Assembly: GCA_964611335.1 (NCBI GenBank)
Contig: CAZSXR010000005.1
Location: 1-64,000 of the forward strand
DNA: 64,000 nucleotides
Direction of reading: 5' to 3'
Source: BOG-1112 sp964611335
Lineage (GTDB): Bacteria; Bdellovibrionota_B; Oligoflexia; Oligoflexales; Bog-1112
Shown: positions 57,144 through 64,000 of the stretch, one piece after another
Position numbering within the stretch: the first letter of the stretch is position 1
Layout of the letters: every line of letters starts with the position of its first letter
Made by a program: the position numbers and the translations under genes
The notes under the pieces: model-generated
Database searches by the model: none
Seen by the model: the letters and a program-made list of their open reading frames with translations, nothing else
Told to the model about the DNA's origin: nothing

Positions 57144-59744
57144 ATGAGTAAAACTCTTGTCATCGTTGAATCCCCAGCAAAAGTAAAGACTATTAATAAG
57201 TTTTTGGGAAAAAACTACATTGTGAAATCCAGTGTAGGACATATTCGTGATCTTGCAAAACTTGCAGTGACGAGTACCAAAACTAAAAAAGGGAAGGCAA
57301 AAAAGACCTCATTAAGCGCCCTTGAGAAAGAGAAACAAGAACGAGAGCGTCTTGTGATTCAGATGGGGGTGAACCCTTATGATAACTGGAGTGCAAGTTA
57401 CGCGATACTTCCAGGCAAAGAGAAGGTTCTTCAATCTTTGCAAGAAACAGCTGCAAAGGTTGATGAAATCTATCTTGCAACTGATATTGATAGAGAAGGT
57501 GAAGCCATCGCGTGGCATCTGATGGAATCTATTGGAGGAGACAAAACACGTTATAAACGCGTGACCTTCACTGAGATTACGAAAAAAGCTATTCAACAAG
57601 CCTTTCTGACACCGACTACATTGAATTATGATCGTGTGCATGCCCAACAGGCTCGTCGTTTTCTCGATAGGGTTGTGGGATACATGCTCTCTCCACTTTT
57701 GTGGGAAAAAATTGCCCGAGGTCTATCTGCTGGTCGTGTTCAATCCGTTGCTGTTCGTTTAATTTCAGAAAGAGAAAGAGCTATTCATGCTTTTAAACCT
57801 GATGAGTACTGGGAAATAAAAACCAGACTTAATGGGGCTAGTAAAGAAGCATTTCTTGCAGAACTTGTAAAAGTTAATGGCGAAACTTTCTCTGCTAAAA
57901 ATGAGCAGCAAGCGGATACTGTCGTCAAAAACTTGCAAAGTGGTACTTTTACCATTCAGAGTATTGAACGCAAGCCTACCAGCACAAAACCTACAGCTCC
58001 CTTTATCACGTCAACTCTGCAACAAGCAGCAAGTGTTCGTTTGGGCTTTGGTGTAAAGAAAACAATGATGCTTGCTCAGCGACTTTATGAACATGGTTTT
58101 ATAACTTACATGCGTACAGACTCAACCAATTTGAGTGAAGATGCAGTGAGCAGTTGCCGAGACTACATCAAAAATACTTTCGGTGATAAATATTTACCCA
58201 CTGAACCGAACAAGTACACAAGTAAAAAATCTGCACAAGAAGCCCATGAAGCGATTCGTCCTACTGATGTGAATATGAAATCTACATCGATTCCTGATGC
58301 AGAAGCAGACAGTTTAAAACTTTATGATTTGATTTGGCGTCAGTTTGTTGCCTGTCAAATGAACCCAGCTTTATTTGACAGCACCTCTGTCTCAATTCAA
58401 TCGGGACCATACGAGCTAAAAGCCCGCGGAAGAGTTTTAAAATTTGATGGATTTTTGAAAGTTCAACCTCAAAAGAAATCAAAAGATGAAGAAGAAAACC
58501 TTCCTGAGCTCAAAGAGAACGAAAAGCTCAATCTTCAAGAAGTGCTCCCGACTCAACATTTTACAAAACCGCCTCCTCGATTTAGCGAAGCAAGTCTTGT
58601 GAGAGAGCTTGAAAAGAAAGGTATTGGTCGACCTTCCACTTATGCTTCGATCATTTCAACTATTCAAGAAAGAGGCTATGTTAAAGTTGAAAACAAACGT
58701 TTTTATTGTTTGAAGATGGGTGAGCTCGTTACAGACCGTTTGACAGAAAGTTTTGCGGATCTGATGGATTATAGCTTTACAGCAAATATGGAAGAGGAGC
58801 TTGATCAAATTGCTAGAGGGGAAGTTAATTGGCAAAAAGTTCTTGATGCATTCTATAAGCATTTCAATGAGCTTTTGAAGCTTGCTTCTAAAAATATGCA
58901 GGGCAATATTCCTACTCTAATTCCTGAAATCAAATGCCCTACATGTTCTCGAGATATGAACCTTCGAGTTGCAAGAACAGGAGTGTTCCTAAGTTGCACA
59001 GGTTATGCTTTACCACCAAAAGAACGTTGCAAAGGGACTTTGAATCTCATTCCTGGTGATGAGATGGAAGCCTATGGTGATGAAGATTCCGATGAAGGGA
59101 ACGTAGAAGAACTTCGCAAGAAAAAAACATGTCCTATATGCAAAACATTCATGGACGCTTTCTTCATAGATGAAGCTCGTAAATTGCATATATGTGGAAA
59201 TTATCCAAACTGTCATGGTTATATTCTTGAACTTGGTAAATTTCGAGTGAAGGGTTACGAAGGACCTAGTATTGAATGTGACAAATGTCATTCTTCCATG
59301 ATTTTAAAATCTGGTCGCTTCGGAAAATATTTCGCATGCAGTAATGAGACATGTAAGAATACTCGCAAGGTTCTGAAAAATGGAGAAGCAGCTCCTCCTT
59401 CTTCCGATCCTGTTCCTATGCCTGAATTGAAATGTGAAAAATCTTCAGGCTACTTCATATTGAGAGACGGTGCAGCGGGAGTTTTCTTGGCATCCAGTGA
59501 ATTTCCTCGATCTAAAGAAACAAAACGCCCGACGGTTTCCGATCTCAAGCGTCACAGAAAAGAACTCAACCCAAAGTACTATTTCTTGGCAGATGCCCCT
59601 GAATCGGATCCTGATGGAAATCCTGCCATTATTCGATTCAGTCGCAAAACTAAAGAACACTACATCATGAGTGAGGTCGATGCCAAACCCACAGGGTGGA
59701 GTGCCAGCTACCAAAACGGGAAATGGGTCGTAGAAAAGGGTTAG
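57144..59744 (+). CDS. topA: DNA topoisomerase I
   Basis: The 866-residue type IA topoisomerase relaxes negative supercoils. It opens with the TOPRIM domain (VIVESPAKVKTI; later ATDIDREGEAIAWHL with the metal Asp pair). It contains the active-site Tyr322 in I-T-Y-M-R-T-D-S-T-N, and the A-H-E-A-I-R-P-T-D block. The C-terminus (about 594-745) carries three Cys4-type zinc ribbons. A further C-terminal extension of about 115 residues is rich in Lys/Arg. It has 166 bp of upstream DNA and so its own promoter region; the length is normal for Gram-negative TopA. Confidence 0.96.
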   Translation: MSKTLVIVESPAKVKTINKFLGKNYIVKSSVGHIRDLAKLAVTSTKTKKGKAKKTSLSALEKEKQERERLVIQMGVNPYDNWSASYAILPGKEKVLQSLQETAAKVDEIYLATDIDREGEAIAWHLMESIGGDKTRYKRVTFTEITKKAIQQAFLTPTTLNYDRVHAQQARRFLDRVVGYMLSPLLWEKIARGLSAGRVQSVAVRLISERERAIHAFKPDEYWEIKTRLNGASKEAFLAELVKVNGETFSAKNEQQADTVVKNLQSGTFTIQSIERKPTSTKPTAPFITSTLQQAASVRLGFGVKKTMMLAQRLYEHGFITYMRTDSTNLSEDAVSSCRDYIKNTFGDKYLPTEPNKYTSKKSAQEAHEAIRPTDVNMKSTSIPDAEADSLKLYDLIWRQFVACQMNPALFDSTSVSIQSGPYELKARGRVLKFDGFLKVQPQKKSKDEEENLPELKENEKLNLQEVLPTQHFTKPPPRFSEASLVRELEKKGIGRPSTYASIISTIQERGYVKVENKRFYCLKMGELVTDRLTESFADLMDYSFTANMEEELDQIARGEVNWQKVLDAFYKHFNELLKLASKNMQGNIPTLIPEIKCPTCSRDMNLRVARTGVFLSCTGYALPPKERCKGTLNLIPGDEMEAYGDEDSDEGNVEELRKKKTCPICKTFMDAFFIDEARKLHICGNYPNCHGYILELGKFRVKGYEGPSIECDKCHSSMILKSGRFGKYFACSNETCKNTRKVLKNGEAAPPSSDPVPMPELKCEKSSGYFILRDGAAGVFLASSEFPRSKETKRPTVSDLKRHRKELNPKYYFLADAPESDPDGNPAIIRFSRKTKEHYIMSEVDAKPTGWSASYQNGKWVVEKG

Positions 59745-59891
59745 AATCTTCTCCTATTTTTCTTCTGGAAAAACGCTTAAATTTTATCAAATTTTCTTTT
59801 AAAATTAAGGTGTTAAAACTTAGTTTGTCAAGTTGTTTTGTATGATTCCGACACCTGAAGTAGGCGTTCCTTACTCTTGTGTGGGTGCAGG

Positions 59892-61772
59892 ATGAATTGG
59901 AATATAAGAACAAAAATTGCGGTTGTCTTGATCTTACTGATCCTGACTGGGTTTTTGTCTTGGTTAACATCTTTTCAATTCATCGAATTAAGTAGGTCCA
60001 GTCTTAACGATGTTAAAAATGCCAAATTAAAACATCTCTTAATTGCGCATGATGCAGATAATAACTTCGAAAATTATATTAATTCCGCAGTGGTTGCTGT
60101 TTCCACGAAGGAACCACAGGTCATAGTCGATAATAAGTTTCGTATCGATAGTATAAAGAAAAACATGGCTCTTTTAGAAAAGCAAGATCCTACTTATAAA
60201 TCGTATGTACTTTTTGTACCTCTTTTAGAGGAGATTCATGAGGTTTCCTTACTTTATATCCGAGGCATGTTTAAAGCGACAGACTCGGATAGAAAAGTTA
60301 CTCAAGAAGCCCTGAAAGCTAACAGTGATAAAATTGAAAATGTAAAAAAATCTCTAAGAGATTTGAAACAGAAAGCGGAAGATGATTTTGATGCAGCTGC
60401 TGAACACACAAATCAATTGAATAGCCGATTTGTAATTATTTCAGGTGTAACCTTAGCGGGGCTCATTTTAGTTGTCATTTTCTTTGCTATAGTCTTATTG
60501 AGTTCCATTTTAAAAAGAATCAGTCGATTGAAGGAGCACTTTGGTGTGATCAATATCGACAGCTTGGAGCCTATACAGAATACAGGAGAGGACGAGTTAG
60601 GTGATTTGCTTAAAGCAAGTAACAAAATGCTTATGAATATTAAGGAAGCTCGTTCCGAGCTTATTGAAAAGCATTTTGTAGAAAATATTATCAACACTCT
60701 TAATGATATACTTCTCGTTTGTGACAGTGGATGGAAAATTATTCGAATAAACACAGAAGGTCTTGAATTTTTTAAAGAATATGGCGGTAGCCCTTTCGGA
60801 AAAGATATTTTTGAATTTTTGGAAAAAAATGAAAATAGAATGGGCCTTGCTGTGGAAGAAATGAAATTTGAGCTTATAAGAAAAGGTATTCTTGAAGGAG
60901 AAGCCTTTTTAAAAAGTAAAAACACATTAATTCCGGTCCATGTTTCTGCTGCTGCTATGACTCCTACTGTAAATTTCAACAATACTTTTGTGTTCATTAT
61001 TCGTGACCTGTCGAGTGAGATAAAGAGAGAAGAAGAAAAACAAGTTTTGCAAGCACATTTAACGCAATCTGCAAAACTTGCTTCATTAGGAACTTTAGGA
61101 GCAGGAATTGCTCATGAACTCGCAAATCCATTGTCTGCAATTATGGGTTATGCTGAGCTTTTAAAAAATAATAAGGATTTAGCTCCTACAAAAATTCAAG
61201 ATTTTGGGAATACTATCATCCGATGTGGAAAAAGGATGACGGGTATCATCGATGAATTTCGAAAATTTTCAAGAGATACTTCTGAACTTAATTTTGAGGT
61301 ATTTCCTATACACCTTACGATTGAGGGTGTTTTGGTTTTCATGCAGCACAAAATTGCGTCCATGGGTGTTGATATTCAATTGGATTTTGACAAGAAGGAT
61401 AGCTTCATACTGGGAGACCATAATCAAATTGAGAGCGTATTTTTAAACCTCTTTACAAATAGCTGTGACTCTTTTGAGGAAGTTACTGATGAAAGAAAGA
61501 AGGTTATAAAAGTTTCCAATAGAATTGAGGGTGACATTGTCGTTATTATTTTTGAAGACAATGCAATGGGTATACCTGAAGAGAAAGTTAAAAATATTTT
61601 TGATCCATTTTTTACAACTAAACCTGTAGGGTCAGGAACAGGTCTTGGCCTATTTATTGTGCATCAAATACTTAAAAATCATAATTGTACAATTGAAGTT
61701 AGCAGTAAAATAGGCGAAGGAACTCGGTTTGTCATTCGCTTCCCCAAAGCGTCTCCAGCAAAAGCAGATTAA
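59892..61772 (+). CDS. Membrane sensor histidine kinase
   Basis: I use ATG 59892 (626 residues), five codons inside the longest frame, because it begins the membrane segment cleanly. Layout: membrane segment about 8-28, helical periplasmic sensor about 30-180, second membrane segment about 183-207, HAMP-like linker, PAS-like domain (about 255-370), HisKA with His408 in GIAHELANPL, then HATPase with N box (N-L-F-T-N-S-C-D-S), D-N-A-M-G-I-P and G-T-G-L-G-L-F-I-V. No response regulator adjoins it. The next two genes encode a PstS-like protein and a porin in the same direction. Confidence 0.88.
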   Translation: MNWNIRTKIAVVLILLILTGFLSWLTSFQFIELSRSSLNDVKNAKLKHLLIAHDADNNFENYINSAVVAVSTKEPQVIVDNKFRIDSIKKNMALLEKQDPTYKSYVLFVPLLEEIHEVSLLYIRGMFKATDSDRKVTQEALKANSDKIENVKKSLRDLKQKAEDDFDAAAEHTNQLNSRFVIISGVTLAGLILVVIFFAIVLLSSILKRISRLKEHFGVINIDSLEPIQNTGEDELGDLLKASNKMLMNIKEARSELIEKHFVENIINTLNDILLVCDSGWKIIRINTEGLEFFKEYGGSPFGKDIFEFLEKNENRMGLAVEEMKFELIRKGILEGEAFLKSKNTLIPVHVSAAAMTPTVNFNNTFVFIIRDLSSEIKREEEKQVLQAHLTQSAKLASLGTLGAGIAHELANPLSAIMGYAELLKNNKDLAPTKIQDFGNTIIRCGKRMTGIIDEFRKFSRDTSELNFEVFPIHLTIEGVLVFMQHKIASMGVDIQLDFDKKDSFILGDHNQIESVFLNLFTNSCDSFEEVTDERKKVIKVSNRIEGDIVVIIFEDNAMGIPEEKVKNIFDPFFTTKPVGSGTGLGLFIVHQILKNHNCTIEVSSKIGEGTRFVIRFPKASPAKAD

Positions 61773-61883
61773 AACATCGCACTCTCACATTCTAGGATTT
61801 ATCTTCTTTTCTTTTGAGTTTTTTAGAAGAGGAGTTAGCATTGAAAGAAAGACACCCTTTATTTCAACAAATATGGAACGGAT

Positions 61884-62351
61884 GTGAAATTAAAATATCG
61901 CAATGGTAACGTTTTTCTTTTCTTTTTGTGCTTGCTTTGCTTTGAAGCGAGAGCGCAGAAGAATTATGAGTCAAAGCCAGATATTGTTGTTGTTGTGAAT
62001 TCTAAAACAGATGTGAAATCGATGAGCTTGGAAGATATTCGCGAAATCTATTTAGGTAACATTCGATCCTTTCCTTCAGGGGCGTCAGCAGTCCCCACGG
62101 TAAATAAAGGACTCAGTGAAAGCTTTCTCATGACGGTTCTTGAGAAAAATCAAGAACAGTTCGATGCATATTGGAATGTTCGGCAATTTACTGCCAAAGG
62201 TATTTCACCTCGCGAATTTTCCGATGATGAAGGTGTCATGAATTGGATCTCTGCCAATTCAGAAGGTATTGGATTTGTTGAAAAAAAATCCATAACTCCT
62301 GAAGAACGTCGAGTGAAAATTATTTTCAGACTTCATAACCAATCATCATGA
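61884..62351 (+). CDS. PstS-like small periplasmic binding protein
   Basis: The 155-residue exported protein begins with a signal peptide (about 8-24, E-A-R-A). It matches the short PstS/PBP-like group with V-V-V-V-N-S-K-T, the S-L-E-D-I-R-E-I-Y-L-G-N segment, a D-A-Y-W-N-V-R-Q-F-T-A-K-G block and a final G-I-G-F-V-E. It is about half the length of a true phosphate-binding PstS and no Pst permease is present, so it likely serves as a ligand sensor subunit rather than an importer. GTG start. It sits between the kinase and the porin, which supports a sensing role. Confidence 0.8.
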   Translation: MKLKYRNGNVFLFFLCLLCFEARAQKNYESKPDIVVVVNSKTDVKSMSLEDIREIYLGNIRSFPSGASAVPTVNKGLSESFLMTVLEKNQEQFDAYWNVRQFTAKGISPREFSDDEGVMNWISANSEGIGFVEKKSITPEERRVKIIFRLHNQSS

Positions 62352-62370
62352 ATCTTATTTGGAAAAAGAT

Positions 62371-63630
62371 ATGAAACAAGATAGATTTTTAACTTGGAAT
62401 CAACTTATTAAGTTGTTTGCTCTTTATTTTTTTTTAGTACCTTTTCACTCTATCTATGCGGATTCGAAGGAAGATAATCTGCCTGTCAATGTTCATGGTT
62501 TTATGACGTCAGGTGCAACAAAAGCTGATAATGCAACCTCTTTTAATAATGGTATTCAAAAACGTATTAACTATGTTTATGACTCCACTTTTGGGTTAAA
62601 TATCAGCAAACGTTTAAGTTCAGAGTGGGATATCGCAGCTCAATACCTTTCTCAATTCCGACCTACAGGCAATACTTTTGATGTGGATTGGGCTATTGCC
62701 TCCTATTATCCTGTCCGTGGGCTTTCTTTTCAGGTAGGAAAACACAAACTACCCGTCTCGATAATCTCCGACTATGCAGGAATTGGTAAATTATATCCGT
62801 GGGTCCGCCCTCCAATGGAGCTTTATAATCTCGATAAAGTTCAACGCTTTCATGGTGGCAAAGTCAATTATGAGTGGACAATGGGTTCCTATCGTACTTT
62901 GTTTTCTGTTTACGGAGGAGCCATTAGAGGAATTATCAAAAGAGAAAGCGGAGCTAACATCAACCAGATTCAATATGATGCTTATGATGTTAGAGGAACG
63001 GGTTTGAGTTTTGAAAGTACAAATACTCTCCTACGCTTCTGTTACTTAAAAGCCATTACTTCGTTAGGCGATTCCATCTTAGGGGAGACAAATTTTCAAA
63101 TCAATAGACTCGCTATAGAATATTTTTCAGCTGGTTTACGAATTGACTGGAAAAAACTATCATTATACTCAGAATTTTTGAGTGCAAGGAGTCAAACGGA
63201 TGATAGCGATATTGCGGAAGCGAAACAGGCTGTTGTGAATGCTATTGCGTCAAAATCATCTCAAGCTGTATTAGACAAAGCTAAAATTAATTATGGGATT
63301 CTTCAAAAGAAAGTACTTAACCATAATGCCTATTATGCAACTCTTGGTTATAAAATAATCAACCCTGTATTATTGACCTACACCTTTTCTCAATTGATGA
63401 ATCTTAGTTCGGGTGTTGAAAAAAGTGCATTTTATGACGCTCAAAGTTCCAATATGGTGGGCATTAGCTACGAATTTAATAGATTTGCGGATGTAAAATT
63501 TGAGTACCAACGTACTTATCTCCCACCAGGATCCTTTGGGCTTTACACTTACGATGCTCTCAATAATCCAAAAGCGCCCCTTGCGCGAAATATTAATATC
63601 TTCAATGTCTCTTTAGACTTCATGTTTTAA
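62371..63630 (+). CDS. Porin-like outer-membrane protein
   Basis: The 419-residue protein starts at ATG 62371, four codons inside the longest frame, with a signal peptide (about 1-31, S-I-Y-A). The mature part shows alternating strands throughout, such as G-L-N-I-S-K-R-L and L-S-F-Q-V-G-K-H-K-L-P, and ends in D-F-M-F, the terminal Phe expected of barrels. A helical insert (about 275-305, Ala/Lys-rich) interrupts the strands and may be a plug or periplasmic loop. It lies 19 bp after the PstS-like gene, so the pair is probably co-transcribed. The 3' end overlaps the convergent edge gene by 4 bp. Confidence 0.82.
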   Translation: MKQDRFLTWNQLIKLFALYFFLVPFHSIYADSKEDNLPVNVHGFMTSGATKADNATSFNNGIQKRINYVYDSTFGLNISKRLSSEWDIAAQYLSQFRPTGNTFDVDWAIASYYPVRGLSFQVGKHKLPVSIISDYAGIGKLYPWVRPPMELYNLDKVQRFHGGKVNYEWTMGSYRTLFSVYGGAIRGIIKRESGANINQIQYDAYDVRGTGLSFESTNTLLRFCYLKAITSLGDSILGETNFQINRLAIEYFSAGLRIDWKKLSLYSEFLSARSQTDDSDIAEAKQAVVNAIASKSSQAVLDKAKINYGILQKKVLNHNAYYATLGYKIINPVLLTYTFSQLMNLSSGVEKSAFYDAQSSNMVGISYEFNRFADVKFEYQRTYLPPGSFGLYTYDALNNPKAPLARNINIFNVSLDFMF

Positions 63631-64000
63631 AGTCCCGTTTTCAAGAATTTTTTCAATCTTTCAGGAAACAAGGCATTGTTTAAATGTCGAGGTTCGTGAT
63701 CGCAAATCATCGGAAAATGCAATTCTCGGGTTGGTATATGGATTCTTTGAGTATCAAGGTGTCTATCCCTTACGCGTCTAGCTCCTTTAAAATAGGCATC
63801 GAAAGTCTGCCCATATACGAAATTAACACGTACGGACTCTGCTTCTACAGGAGTAATCGCAATAAGATCTTTGCGAATATCGGACATACTTTGTTCTACG
63901 AAAAATTTAATTTTTTGTGGAGGATCTATTTTCTTTTCACAGAACACAGTATTTCTATCGTAGGAAATCGAACATTCATCCTTTGTGAACGAAATAAAAA
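63627..64000 (-). CDS. Partial gene of unknown function at the window edge
   Basis: The frame is open from the stop at 63627 to the right edge with no start needed inside the window, so the 5' end lies outside. About 124 residues are visible. They are Arg/His-rich near the end (R-R-V-R-D-R-H-L, M-I-C-D-H-E-P-R-H) with strand-like V-R-V-N-F-V-Y-G-Q-T-F-D-A-Y. I do not recognise a family. Confidence 0.6.
   Translation of the reverse strand, partial: FISFTKDECSISYDRNTVFCEKKIDPPQKIKFFVEQSMSDIRKDLIAITPVEAESVRVNFVYGQTFDAYFKGARRVRDRHLDTQRIHIPTRELHFPMICDHEPRHLNNALFPERLKKFLKTGL

Noticed and set aside
59760..59815. AT-rich inverted repeat after topA as a terminator
   Set aside because: The arms are imperfect and almost purely A/T, so stable termination cannot be argued from the sequence.
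60413..60997. A 194-residue minus-strand frame within the membrane kinase gene
   Set aside because: It is antisense to the membrane segment and PAS region of a clear kinase. Its Ser/Ile-rich low-complexity composition marks it as a shadow.

Overview
The window looks like chromosomal DNA of a low-GC (about 38-40% by eye) Gram-negative bacterium. The signs are many signal peptides and lipoproteins, a porin, predicted outer-membrane barrels, a FecR-type protein and cmoAB. My best guess is the Bdellovibrionota/Oligoflexia or a related deltaproteobacterial lineage. That guess rests on the long-form aromatic amino acid hydroxylase, the adenylate cyclase/FecR pair, the eukaryotic-type isocitrate dehydrogenase and the many repeat-rich exported proteins. 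I saw no rRNA, tRNA, CRISPR array, insertion sequence or phage gene, and no gap without a gene exceeds about 300 bases. Layout: 1-6515 is an envelope region (YdcF/ElyC-like protein, Fn3-plus-barrel protein, membrane class III adenylate cyclase, divergent FecR/Fn3 protein). 6509-19789 is one 13.3-kb gene for a Cys-rich sushi/CCP-like repeat protein of about 4,426 residues that ends in a glycosyltransferase-like domain. 19987-24036 is housekeeping (agmatinase/arginase family, SpoT, guanylate kinase). 24228-31903 holds a two-sushi lipoprotein, an exported ankyrin protein, a subtilisin-like protease, the aromatic amino acid hydroxylase and two small envelope proteins. 31919-43145 holds a YbjN-like protein, a GT39 glycosyltransferase, a three-gene ABC importer, HPF, RecD2 and isocitrate dehydrogenase. 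43223-53275 is a divergent locus of likely specialised metabolism and signalling. 53326-64000 holds a half-size TauE, a HEAT/RNA-methylase fusion, FecCD/FecE, topoisomerase I, a histidine kinase/PstS-like/porin module and a truncated gene at the edge. The two most unusual systems follow. First, the giant protein is built from a three-module (A-B-C) super-repeat of about 590 residues, present six times at 1.7-1.86 kb spacing, followed by a truncated B-C unit and then a glycosyltransferase domain. A smaller lipoprotein at 24228-25247 carries two simple copies of the same sort of sushi module. Second, on the minus arm of the 43-53 kb locus, cmoA, cmoB and a single-chain LuxE-LuxC fusion are coupled by overlapping stop and start codons. 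On the plus arm lie a methyltransferase/acyl-adenylating-enzyme fusion, a LuxC/aldehyde-dehydrogenase-like reductase, a degenerate receiver, a soluble PAS histidine kinase ending in a degenerate receiver, and a canonical stand-alone receiver. The plus arm has the logic of a small-molecule synthesis and sensing cassette, comparable in outline to Phc or Lqs quorum sensing. The actual product is unknown and this role is inference. Possible RNA-level controls include a hairpin that would occlude the ribosome site of the ankyrin gene, a GAAA-tetraloop hairpin in the hpf leader, and a 10-codon leader ORF whose stop overlaps the recD2 start.
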